Source: Marchantia polymorpha subsp. ruderalis
Taxonomy: Eukaryota > Streptophyta > Marchantiopsida > Marchantiales > Marchantiaceae
DNA: 64,000 bases
Assembly: GCA_037833965.1 (NCBI GenBank)
Contig: AP031353.1
Coordinates: 4,714,501-4,778,500 of the forward strand
Reading direction: 5' to 3'
The position numbers and the translations under genes were made by a program. Shown here one piece after another: positions 24,401 through 37,400 of this stretch; the first letter of the stretch is position 1; each line of letters begins with the position of its first letter. The notes beneath the pieces are model-generated. The model searched no databases. It saw nothing but the letters and a program-made list of their open reading frames with translations, and was not told where the DNA came from.

Positions 24401-26230
24401 AAAATTTATAATCAATTGATTATAATTTGAGATACATACAATGCTTATATTTCATGAAATTGAATTATCATAATTCATAATATATATTTTGAATGAAAAA
24501 AAAATTGAATTTGAAAAAAAATTGGAAGTTTGGATGTTTTTTTTAAGTTAATTTTTATTTTAAATTAGTTGGATGTAAATCTATTTAAAACAAGCAAAAA
24601 TTAAATTAGAATATGTACGTATTAAAATTTTATTTTATCTTAAAAAATTATTTTACAATTAGATTTTTTTTCAATTAGTATATACACTATAATACTATAT
24701 TATATTTTTTATTTACTATGATTTTGCAACAAATGGCTATTTTGATTCCTTGTTTGCACGAAAGAGGGCGATGAGAGTAGGGCATAAATTAGTCCGTCTT
24801 CTATAGAAGTTGGCCTTTCACCAACCTCTCACTCCGTGCCATTGTGGTTGTTGACGTTGCACCTAATCATCGCGGCTCGATGTTGCCTTCGCTCTTTGCG
24901 ACTCCACGTCAACCAACTCCATACTTCATGTCAGACGTTGTTTGCAAGAATCACCACCATTGATGTTTCAAGTTTCATGTACTGTCCAAGTTACTTAGAT
25001 AATTATGGTATATACGAATATTGTATTATCACATGAAAATAAATAAATAAAGAGAGTTTTGTATTAAACCGTTGAAGATGAAATCAACATCATTTTCACT
25101 ATAATACAAAGAAAGCTTTCTATGTTTAAGGACAGGAAAAAATGATCAAAATTAACAACAAACACCGTGTACATAAATCAACTACACTGATACATGTAAT
25201 ACTTTCAAAATTGAGAAATGCCACAAGTAATGCTATGTGAGACCGAGAATTTAGTGGGATGCTTTCCATGTTTTCATCAATAAATCACCAATATACTTAA
25301 TCTAAACGCAGAAAACGAAGGCCCAACTTTAATGCCAGGTGACTTATAGAAATCTCAAGAGCCATTGAAGACAACGTTGAAACCAAGTGCATTGAAGGTT
25401 CCGGTAACTTTGTAACTTTGTTGCTCCTTTGATTTAAGCGGAGTAGAGTGCATGACAGTCATCAAATATGATTGCATTATTAATATCATGACATATAGAT
25501 GCATCAGATACTATTAAACACGAGTTGGTAATCTTTGTCTGTGCAATTGGACTAGATCGAGTTGAAATTAAAAATGATTTTTTTTATTGTGTTTAATTCT
25601 TTTGGATTTGAAAATCCAAACAACTGAGAGACTTTTAGAAATTTGTTATGCGTACGATATCAAACACGAGTTTATAATCTTTGTTTGTCTACTTGGAGCA
25701 TATCAAGTGAGTTGAGATAAAAAATGTGTTTTTTGGATGAATCATGTGTGATTGTTTAGATTATAAATCATCTTGCAAGCTTGTAATGCTAGAGTATCAA
25801 TTGAGTAAAGCGATTTGGAGAATCCAGAAGCTGCATCACAAAACACTTGAACACTTGATACGTCTGACAAAAAATTCAATGAAATAGAACGTGGCAGAGC
25901 AGCTAGTGAAATTTTTATAAAAAATAGATCTCAATATTATTAGACGTGGTGAAATCTATTGTGAAGAATGTTATTTGGATGGAGAATATGGAGATCTTTA
26001 AACTATATTTTGAAAAGTAGAGTTTAAAATATATAAAAAAAATATAGGTAGAAACTATATTTTGAAAATATGATTGAAAATTAATTTTTTTAAAACATAA
26101 AAATCATAGATTTTTAATCATTTTTAGTTTTTTAAAAAAATCTTTTGAAAATTTCAAATATAAATATACATCAATACTTGTGTTCAATTTTTATTAATAA
26201 AATTATTTATACTGTATTTTTTATTTTAAA
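24400..26230. repeat. AT-rich duplicated element, copy A
   Basis: This copy shares several ordered blocks with copy B at 27267-29320. One block begins with 'atgaaaataaataaataaag' at 25033 (27796 in copy B). Another reads 'attattagacgtggtgaaat' at about 25935 (29040 in copy B). A last block reads 'gaaaatttcaaatataaata' near 26145 (29237 in copy B). Block order is kept while spacing differs, so both have suffered insertions and deletions. No terminal repeats or target-site duplications could be fixed, so class is unknown. Confidence 0.65.
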
Positions 26231-26867
26231 TTAATTAAAAAAATGTTGACTTTTAAAATTATTTTGTTAAATGAAATCAATGAAAGTATTTCTTAAGAGT
26301 TGTTAAGCAAACATAATTATAAAAAATTAATATAAACATTAAATATCATACTAGAATCTAATAATATTAAAAAAATACATTTTATAATTAAGAATGTAAT
26401 TATTATTATTTTGAAGAAATTATTTTAATAATTAATTTTTTATTATTAATAATTAATTATTCTTAAAAAATCAGATTCACTCTTTTCATAACTTGAATAA
26501 ACATACATACATACAGAATAACATTCAATTTATTTCCTAAAAAGAAAGATGCACATATCATGTTTAGTTTTTTAATATAAAAAATAAAACATATCAGATT
26601 ATTTCAAAATTATAAAGTTTAATCTTTTCAATGATATTAATAATTTAATTTATACTAAAAATGATATGTGCAAAGATATCAAAATTTTTTTGATCTTTAA
26701 TCTTTGGCAATTTGCAATTTTGAAGTTCTAGAAAATATTTATGAAACATGAAGCAATAAAAAACATCTTCATATGTTTGTATTAAAAAAAATTATCTTTT
26801 ATTTTGAAAGTGTACAAATCATAAGATGTCTTTTTTATAATTATAAATATGAAAAAACATGATAGTA

Positions 26868-27252
26868 ATTTTTAATCTTCATAATAATGATGATAATCAT
26901 AATTCATGATATATATCTAAAAAAATGTAAAAGAATAGAATTTTGAGAAAAATCTAAATCATGGATATTTTTTCATTGTAATATTTTAAAAATAGAATAT
27001 TTTTAAAATGCAAAAAAACCATATGATATTATGAGTAATAAGTTTCAAGGAATTTTAAGGAGTTTTGAGTTCATTGGATGTAAATTTATTCATAATAAAC
27101 AAAATGTAATTAAGATATATATGTAGATATTTTAAATTTTTATTTAATCTTTAAGAATCTTTTACAATTTTATTTTTTTTAAATATATAATTCGTGATAT
27201 TTATATTGATTATATTTTATGATATAAATTTTGAATTCATTAAAATTTTCAA
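26868..27252. repeat. Direct repeat, unit 1 of an about 410-bp tandem pair
   Basis: Closely similar to 27267-27671 over its whole length, with offsets of about 405-415 bp at shared blocks such as 'gagaaaaatctaaatcatgg' (26945 and 27360). More diverged similarity is seen with about 24.4-24.7 kb, so three copies of this left segment exist. Confidence 0.75.
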
Positions 27253-27266
27253 AATACGAATACACA

Positions 27267-29320
27267 ATAATAATTTTTTATCTTCATAATAATGATGTTA
27301 ATCATAATTCATGATATAAATCTAAAAGAATGTAAAAGAGTGTAAGAGAATAGAATTTTGAGAAAAATCTAAATCATGGATGTTTTTACATTGTAATATT
27401 TTATAGATAGAATATTTTAAATATGAAAAAAAATCATATGATATTTTGAGTAATAATTTTTCAAGGAATTATAAGGAGTTTAAAGTTAATTGAATGTAAA
27501 TTTATTCAGAACAGACAAAATGTAACTAAGATATATATTCAGATATTTTAAAATTTTATTTAATCTTTAAGAATTCTTTTACAATTTTTTTCTTCTAAAA
27601 GATATAATTCATGATATTTATATTGATTATATTTTATAAAATAAATTTTGAATTCATTGAAATTTTCAAATTTCTACCTTTTCAACTTGATCAAGTCTCC
27701 ACTTTTAATCACAAAGAAAAAAATTGTATTAACAATGATTTTGCAACAAACAACTCCTTTGATAATTACGATACATACAAATATTAAATTATCAGATGAA
27801 AATAAATAAATAAAGAGAGTTTTTTATTAAACATTTGAAGATAAAATCAGCATCACTATAACACAAAGAAAGCTTTCAAGCTCTAATGACGGGAAAAATA
27901 TTAACAAAAAAACATCGTGAACACAAATCAACTACACTCATGCATGTATTGATGTTGGCACAATGGTTACACGATGTTTGGAAAGCAGAAATGTTTAATC
28001 TAGAGCAATCAAATCAACGTCTCAAGTTCTCGTCCAAAGAATAGATTAGATTAGGGTGTACCTTGGACAACAATTCTTTTACTCACAGGTTATTGTACCA
28101 GTGAAACGCAGTTGTCAATGGACACGATAACTTCTAGGAAATCGCAAATTTTTTTGTATTATCTGCTCATGTGTGATGATCCGAGCGCAAGCAAGGAACT
28201 TCGGCAAACATTTTGGAACAATGTGCACAATTTATGATGTAAAGCTTCTTGCGTATGAGTCCAGTCTCAACTTTACTGATTGGGAAAAGATTGTGACAAC
28301 ACTTTGAAGTACAACAAAATACATCAGGTTCAAGCTCAGCGTTGATCAGATCTATGTTCACCAGGTGTGAGATGATCGAGGAAACAATGACTGAATCACA
28401 ATTGATCCGAGTTCATCTCTTTGCCAACTCTTATCATCAACTACAGAAAGTATCGAGAAAAGCTGGATAAAGGAGCGATGCTCAAGGCATCTGTGCAGAA
28501 TTTGAAGAAACAACAGATCCTCCTGCTTGACTAAGTGAAGAAGTGAAAACAAACGAAAGTCTCACCAACAACAGAGGTTGCTAGCAAAGCCCTGATGCAT
28601 ATTAGGACAACCCTGTTCTGAAAGCCGAGCAAGATGCGCAGGTTGGACAAGGTAGCTGAGGAGATGTAACAATTTTGCCAACTCTTATCATCACAACATA
28701 CAGTATCGAGGAAAGCTGGATAAAGGAGCAATGCTTAAGGCATATGTGCAGATTTTAAAGAAACAAAAGATCCTCCTACTATGACACTCAGAAAATTTTA
28801 GCAAGGAGTAAAAATTTGATTGTGCATCGACACAATACACCGCGTAGATGGAGACCAAGCTTTGCAAATTGAAGATATTTCACGAGAGACTGAAAACACA
28901 ATGGTATTTCAAAGTTACTGAAGGAAACATGGAAATGAAGTGTCAAGACTTCTGCGCTTCATACTTGCTCACAAGAAGTCAATGAAATAGAATTTGACAG
29001 AACACCGAATGAAATTTCCAAAAAACTAGAGATCAATATTATTAGACGTGGTGAAATCAGCGGTGAGAGAGTAACTCGGATGGGGAATCAATATATCTTT
29101 GGACTATATTTATAAAAAAAAATAGATTCATTTTTTTATTCAAAAATATGATTGAAAATAATTTTCTTACAAATAAAAAAACGATAACAAAACAAGAAAT
29201 GTTGATCATTTTAAATTCATGTTTGAAAAACAATTGAAAATTTCAAATATAAATATTTATCAACAATTATGTTCACTTTACATTGAATGAAAATGTTTCA
29301 TACTGAACATTGTGTGTCTT
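27267..29320. repeat. AT-rich duplicated element, copy B
   Basis: Contains unit 2 of the about 410-bp tandem pair (27267-27671) and then the blocks shared with copy A. Between the shared blocks it carries a core of higher GC (about 27.96-29.0 kb) that looks coding-derived and includes an internal repeat spaced by about 244 bp (28431 and 28675). Confidence 0.65.
27956..28990 (+). pseudogene. Decayed gene-like core inside the duplicated element
   Basis: GC content is clearly higher than the flanks. Several plus-strand stretches read as charged, helix-rich protein but are broken by stops and frameshifts. Examples are the frame ending with TAG at about 28044 (a Glu/Gln/Asn-rich helix), the frame through 28434-28534 ending in TAA (Lys/Leu-rich), and a 45-codon frame from ATG 28848 to TGA 28985. 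The segment near 28431-28534 is duplicated at 28675-28785, where the same reading is frameshifted. I do not recognise the parent gene; a coiled-coil protein is a guess from composition. Capture of a host gene fragment by a non-autonomous element would fit. Confidence 0.35.
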
Positions 29321-31415
29321 TTTAAAAAAAAATTTGAAAAAAATTAATAATATAATTTTAACTTTGAAAGCTTTTTTTTACTTTTTAAAGCTTTTTATAT
29401 ATAGATTAAAAATTTGTTAAATATATATACATATAATTTCTTATTTTGATCAAATTTGATGAAAGAAATTCAATGTAATCAAATTTAATATCATTTTAAT
29501 TAAAAATAAATAAATTTCCGTTTGTTTATCAATTTAGTAAAGTTGAACAAGATAACAAAGGTATTGAGTTCAATAAAATTCAAATACACATTCATTGAAT
29601 TATAAATAAATTAACTGACATTTAATGAATCATATTTTCTAGTTAATTTTGAAGCATATTTAAGATTTTATCATATTTTGCATATTTTAAAATTTTAATT
29701 ATCACTATTCATTTATAATATAAAAATACATGAAAATAAAAAAAAATCACAAATATAAACACAATGACATAAAAATTCATAAGTAAAAAATACAAAATAT
29801 AAATCAAGATATATATTTATATCATGGCCTACAGATAAAAATATCATATTATATCAAAGATGATTAATATTTGTAGTTGAAAGATATATATATATATATA
29901 TATATTGAAACCAGTTTTTCAATTTATGAGAAATTTGGGAAAAAATTCCTTATAAAAAATTTTGTCAAAAAACATGTGAAAAATCACCTTGAACTCCAAT
30001 GCTTTCGATCACCATGCCCTTCTAATGCCCTTCTAAGTCACCAAAGACTGATAAGAAACATTGGGTAGAGAGTGTGAATTCTGACCTACATTCAAAGCAT
30101 AACTCCGGTAGACAATTTTGTTCATGAAGGACAATTACTGTTTCCAAGTATACTCTCCCTTACGAAAGGGAAGCCCTAGCACGTGAAAAGACTACCCGAA
30201 TCTGTTCACGACAGGGGATGCCCCGAGGTGGATCCGAAGAGATGGACCAAGACCTGACCTAAGTGCAGCTGAACAACCATTGGTAGTGCCGAAAATAAGT
30301 CTATTAAGCAGAGTGTCAGTCACAGCTAAACGCTCTTGATCCAGTAGGAGCTTTACAAATGAATAGCTCGGTGGGCACATAAGCGTATCACTTGGAGTGA
30401 TTTTGCGCGCCGCTTATTCTCTTCGGCTCTGTATTCGTGTGGTTTTTTATTGAACGCGCATGAATAATATTCAGGTCAGGTTCCTCCTGGCACTACGAAT
30501 CTATTGACGAGATCAATAGGGAACAACTTCCACTACTGCGGGGGCACTCCATTCAAAGGAACGATCGCGGTTATTACTGTCATGTCCAGGCGAAGCAGTG
30601 GACATGCGCTGTAGTAATGAGCGTGCTTCAGAAATGAGAATAAAAGTAACGGTAAACATCGACTCAGCCTTCCAATATAAACTTCCGTCTACCGATCGTA
30701 CGTACAGGTTCCACTATTTCCACCGGCAACAAAGACCGTGAGATAAGACTGAACCACATCTCATCAATCATTCAACATTCAGTGTAAAGCACCTTTTCAG
30801 TGGCAGCACCAACAGTTGGCCTATACATGATACATTCTCTTTACATGCTTAGCTGCCCTCTACCAAATCACATCTATCAAATGGGCATATAATTTCCTGC
30901 CAAAAATTGATGATCTAAGAATACAAGGTTACAAAACAGCCATCATGTGCTTTTGTGCACCTTGATGAACTACGTATACCCACTAAGAGAGCTAAGCATC
31001 GCCGAATGGGTCCTATATTTCTACATGTATCATACAGCTGTCACTATGTTACAAGAATAATTACTTACTACTACTCAATGACGCCTACTAACTCTTACTG
31101 GTTCTCGTGTAATGTACAAACTCCATCCCCTGCACTTGCAAACGCACAACGTTTAGGATCTGGTCAAAAGTCCAGTTTAAGCTTCTCGCATGCACAACTC
31201 TGAAACCAGCGGTGATGAAAAAGCAGACCTATGAGAAGAATGTTGAACTTAATGTTGAACCTAAGAGACGAATCTCAATTTGTCAAATTCACATTAACTC
31301 TTTCAAATGTTGCAAAGTGACACGACTATGGTAAGTTAAAAGTCTGCAGAGGTATAAGGAACGAGTGGCCGCTTTCTCCTCACCTGTTGTAAAGCTGAAG
31401 ACTCATTCTCACGGC
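29321..31415. other. Spacer and paladin 3' flank
   Basis: AT-rich to about 30.0 kb, with a TA microsatellite at 29884-29905, then a GC-richer stretch with no recognised gene. The minus-strand 3' UTR of the paladin gene presumably lies just below 31416. Small frames such as 30955-31203 have no recognisable motif. Confidence 0.4.
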
Positions 31416-34400
31416 CTATTCGAGCTTGATATTGTCACAGAGATGTCCAAGCTCTGGACGACCCTGCATCCATGTAGCAAATGCAACACTTCCTCCAGAA
31501 CTGCTCCCTTGCCCAACCACCTTATGATGTAGATAAGACCTGAAAGCAATCAGATAAAAGTATCTCCTGCACGTTGGCCACATCCACTCCAATTATGATC
31601 AAAAAACAAGAGACAGCAACCAAATCTTCAAGTTGATTAAAGAAGTATGAAGCCTTCATGAGAAGAGGGGTCAACACTCAGCTACTTGTTGTACCTGAGA
31701 GCTTTTATGCCCATATCCTGCAAAAACAACTTTCGCTCTTCGTCACCAGCATCACACTCTTCCAGCTGCTTTTTATAGTAATATATGTCCTCGCGCAGAT
31801 TTCCGGCACCTTCACACCTGCACATATTCATATCATGTAGTCAGATGACCCCTTCGTTCATGGGAAACATACATCAAATGTCTGTGGAGACTGCCGGATG
31901 AAAGATACCTGGTTGTACCTATGTCTATATGCAAATAATCTTGAGTTTGAGAAAATAACTATAAGAAAATAATAAGTAAACCCACTAAAACTTGATGAGC
32001 AATCTAAATATAATAAATTAAGTGTCCTTTAAAAATTCCCACACTCCACAACTTGGTGATCGGTGACAAAAAATGATGATGCTTAGTTAGAAATGCAATA
32101 CTGACGAGAATACAATAGATTAAGAGCACACAGTAGTGTGCAAATATATGACTTTTGTGGTATAGCCTCATGAATGAACATTGTCAATAGAGAGATCCTC
32201 AAGAACGGATCCAGGAAATCTTACCAGCACAGAACTTCATATATGCACTGGTTTCTCTAACTTCTACATCAGATGAATCAATAAGAACAGTATACCTTTG
32301 GATAACGGCATCAACCTCGTTCTTGCTTGCGGGTCCACTAGCCAGGACGCGTGTAAGACTAAGAATATCTCGATAGTCGCCGAGTCTGAAAGCCTCCTCA
32401 TCATCCATGGGCCTGGTGATGGCTTGCTCTTCTGCAGGAAGAAATGAACTAGCCGAGCCTGTAACTGTGGATGAAGAAGCTGCAAGACTCATCAACTGAA
32501 TACGAGTCTCCAATCTCAGACAGGTGATGGCCATGGCATACGCAACTCCCCCAAATCCTGTATGTGAAATGTAGCAGTATTCCACATCCTCATCACCAGC
32601 CCTGTTTGTGATCCCGTAAACCGTACAAACCCAATTAGCCACGGAGTCACAATCCCAAATAAGGTCATCTTTGAGGGGTAATAAAGCGCAATAGACTTGA
32701 CAGATGTTACACAATCAACAACAACGTACATGTCCAGACGACACTGGATAGCATCCACGTCGGTAGCCAAAGCAGCTCTCTCCCTTGTCAGCGGTATTCT
32801 CTTGTAGTCAATGTTAAAACCATCTGCCTTGAGAGATTCATAAACCTCGTACGAGGTCTTCACATCGTCCGGCGTGACAGTTTCCCAATATCCAACGACA
32901 TCTGACTGGTTCGTATCTGCACTAAACTCTTCCCGATGCAGCAGCATTCGACCCCCGGATCGAGCAGCCTCAGCTAGTATATCTTCCTTCAATCTACACT
33001 CCATTTGCTCCACCTGTAAATATATGGTCACATTAAGCTCTGCCTGTTTGAAGTGACGCTGTCCTGACATACTGGTTGATTCAAGAAGATAATCAAAAAA
33101 AAAAAACTTGACACTTAAACCTGGTCTGACAGAGCAAACAGGCAGAATCACCAACCAGGGCTAATTTTCGTGTTCTCTCTCCATTTAAACAGATTCGACC
33201 ACATAGCCACGAACCACAAAGCCTATGATCTTTCAGCCCCTTCAACGCTCTCGCTCACTATGTTAGACCAAGAAAATCCTGACTTCACAACCGTCATACA
33301 TTACTAGGAGCAAGCCACTTACTGCTGGCCCTGTGATTCCGACGTGTTTCAGGGTGCTGACTGGCTGGTCGAGCTCCCGTAAAACAAAAGGATTGCCATG
33401 GATATACACTACAACCTCCTCCCGCAAATCTGTAACAATAGCTTTCCGAACTGAGGAAGCAGCACTTGAGTGTGCATTGAGATGCGTGAGTAACTCTTTG
33501 GCTCCATCAACAGATGGCGTCGCTATGCTGTGTACATGTACACCATCCACCTGTTTGAACAATCAATTAGAAACAGGAAGAGCGCCTATACAGGATGCAA
33601 AGGCCGTGTGTCCAATCTTCATGTCAAGATTAGACTTAAGATGATACTTCCGAGAAAAAGATTCCACGTGTCTGTCCCTGATCAGAATTAGCGAAGCAAC
33701 TATGTTCGATTTGACGAACTTGGAGATCCATAACATACAGTACGGATCTCCAAGTCCTCGATACATGTGAAAGAAAACTAAAGATGTGCCGTTCAATCGA
33801 AGCTCACCTAGGCAGTTGAAAAAGTGGCAAGCAACTAATAAATTTCTACTCAACGGAAAGCTTGGTGTGAGTACTACATATATATACACACACACTTTGG
33901 CCTTTAAAAGACAAAAGACGTGTACCTTGAAAACGTGTGGTGCACCAGGTATCTGCACGTGATCTGAAGTTGTCTTTTGGCCCGGAAAAAAGTACATTTT
34001 AAGAATGGCACGTTTACCTAGTACAGACCCAATACGTGCCTTCACTATGGCCTCCATCACGGCATTGCCTTCGCTGGCTTCACTTGTTTTGTAATCCTCC
34101 TGAAAAATTTCTCATAAAGCAACCAGCGCAAATTTATTTAGCTTAGAAATCTTCCAAGTTTTCCAGAAGCAAGGACAGAGCCAATCCGACTTCGCTACGT
34201 TGACAGTAAAGTGAGAAATGGAACTGTTTCAAAGAAGCTTACAGTTATGGTGAACACTCGTGCTGGCCTCAAACGCATACTCCATTTCATTTGTCTAACT
34301 TCGGGGCGTTGACGCAACCACTGCTTGAAAGATGTTCCTGATGACCCAGACTGGCAGTAGCCATCAAAGGCAGGACTCCCAAGATAAGCAGAGAAGGCTA

Positions 34401-37400
34401 TCAACATAAAATAACGTTCTAAGTATTCCACCCCACGGTTTAGCGCTGCTCGTCTAACGTGTGGCTCTAAATTTTGCTGATTGAAGGCCCTTCTGTATTG
34501 GAGGACAGCTTGACGAAGATTTTGCATAGCTGCACAGAGATCAATAACAGCATCCAGCGCCTCACGACACTCCACTCCATTCTCTAGGAGGCGAGTTATC
34601 TTCCGAACAATAGGGATATCATCGAGAACAAAACCGCCCACTGTCCTTTGTCGGTCCACCTTGGGTACTCTGATGACAGTAGGACTTCCTACTGGCGAGT
34701 CGTTTCCAGTTTCATCGCCACTACTTGATCCGCCATCTCCGGCAGAACTTTCGCGAATGGATTTCACCATCCTCAGGGGCCTTCCAAATTGACAACGAAG
34801 CTGAACGAGGCAAGCAATAACTGTTCCTGTAGTAGTTCGCCCTCGTCCCATCTGTCCAATTGAGAATATTTCGTGAGATAGGCAGCAAAGAGTGGTCTTG
34901 AAGACAACGACAAACATAGGTGTTGAAGGTAAATCTATGTTTACCACAATGAATTCCTAGTGCATCTCACCTTACGTTGACAAGTGGAGAAAGAGGTACC
35001 TGGCAATTGAAGACAAAAGCAGTATTCTTCGCAGCAGAGGCAACCCTTTCTGAAAGCGTATCAAAATCGGAACTTTTCGGGGCCTTTCCATCAGTAATCG
35101 GCACCCTTGCATACTCAACGGGGAATCCCTCCGCCTCTAAGCACTTATATACTTCTAGAGGAGTCATCACGGCATCCGGATTCACAGGTTCCCAGGCATC
35201 AAAAATTTGTCCATCATCTGTCTCATGATTAACCATGATTGCACCATTGTACCGCTCAGCCTCTCTCAGAATATCTTCTTTCAGTCGCGCCTCCATTTGT
35301 TCAACTCTTTTCCTGTTAATACCCTACAACCATGTAGAGCGAGTCCAAATGAATTTTTATGCATGATGGAATTAAAGACTAAACAACTCTGAGTCGATTC
35401 GGAAAGTAATTAATAACGAGAATTTAAAGAAGTTGTACCGAGTATTCGAGCATATTCTTGTAGGGCCGTTCAACCTCTCTCAAAACAAAAGGTTTTCCAT
35501 TTATGTATACGACAGGTTCTTCCCTCATGTTCTGCCATAATACAGGACGGCCGCCAACTCCACTCCCAACTCTGTGAAGAACTGCGCGAATTCCATCTAT
35601 CGTTGGATTCGCCACTCCATAAACTGGAACCCCTGCCACTTCTCTGAAATTCGGAGCTCCTTCAACTCTTTCAGGCAGATAATTATTTTGACAGCCAGGA
35701 CAGTGATCACTCTTCAAAACAGTTTGTCTTCCCAACACTTGACCATTTCTGGACGCCACAACAGTTTCCATATTCTTCGGCCGACCACTGCTACTTGATG
35801 ATCCCTTCTTCACAATCCCAGGGGGATTGTTTACATACCCTAAGGCACCCATGGGATCTCGTCTTAAAAGCCTGAAAGTTTCACAAGTCAGGAGTGAGAA
35901 AAAAATGGCTCCATGAGAAAGAATGTCCAGTTAAACTGACGGAAGAGCTGAATAGAAGAGATAATGTACCCAACAGATAAACTCAAACCTCATGTTTTCA
36001 TCAGTGAGTTGAACTTGAAGCCGCCATAAAAAAGGCCACAAGCAGTGAACTTTTACCTCCGAAGGATACTATAAAGCTCGGGGCGAGCTCGCATCCACTG
36101 CTGAAAAGTGGGAACACGATCTGGTAACAAGGCACTTTGATCTGTATGGATGTAGACAGCAAAGCAGATAAGGAAGTAATACCGCTCCAGATATTCCACG
36201 AAGTAAGACAGAGCTGCTTCTCGTTTCTTCTCGTCTGCTTGTCTCTGAATGCTATTACGGTAGCCAACTATAGCCTCCCTCAGATTCTGATATCAAGAAA
36301 AATATATTAGTCCAAAATTAAATCTCAAGCACCTCTGACATGAGCAGAACGAACTAGATTTTCACAATGAAAGAGTGCTCATCACCGTAACTACAGACGA
36401 AATAACTCTGATGACAACATCTCTGCATGAAAGAAACAGAATAGATTTTCTATTTTCGCCAGGAGTTTCACTATAGATTCATCGAAATAGCAAATATTTA
36501 AATGAAAATCACTGACCTGCATAGCTGAACATTTATCTATGACCTTATCAACTTCTCGTTTGCTTTCAGCGCCACCCTGCAGTGCAATAAGTTGCAAGGC
36601 AATTCAACACAAAGTAAGAACGCTTTAATGCGGAAGACTCGAACAATTAAAAAATCTACACATCACAATATTTAATACACAATGCTTTCTGTACTGCGTC
36701 GTCAAACAGACTTGCTTCGTTCTATTCATCAAACACGGATTCCGGAATATATATATGCAGTGATCGTGCAGAGTCATGGCGAAGTAATGTACATGCCAGG
36801 TGGCAAAGCACAGTGCAACTGATTAACTAGAAGACATATCAAAAGAGACATTTGTCATATCCAAAACCCTTTTAATAATATTAACTATCACAATATGAAC
36901 ACTCACCTCTAGAACACGGATGAGACTGCGTATTACTGTATACTCTCCTCTTCGTAATGCTTCCTCAGTGTCGGGAACTTCATACATGGTTTCCTCCGCG
37001 AGTTCATGTACAAGCCCGGTAGAGCTTGTTCGAGGTATACCTACGGTGAACATTAAAGGTCAAAACAAGTTATTTGCCGCATAATCGAAGTTCTTTGTTG
37101 GAAAATTTTCCTTCCAAGATGTTGTAAGCAAGAGCTAGTTGAGTTGAGCAAAACCAATAACATTTATAAAGATATTTGGCCACTGAAAATCTGGTTACCA
37201 GATGATCCCATTTTGCGCAAATGAACGAGAGTGGCAATGACCATGCCCGTCGTAGTCCGACCCCTCCCCATCTGGCAATTGAATATAAGTGCTGTCCCTT
37301 TTTCTGCTTGTGAAACGCGTTGAACCTTCACACGACATTGTTCATGTTAGCTTCACTTCTTACAAATCTTTCAAGAATTCCAATTTTAGAAGCAAGAGAA

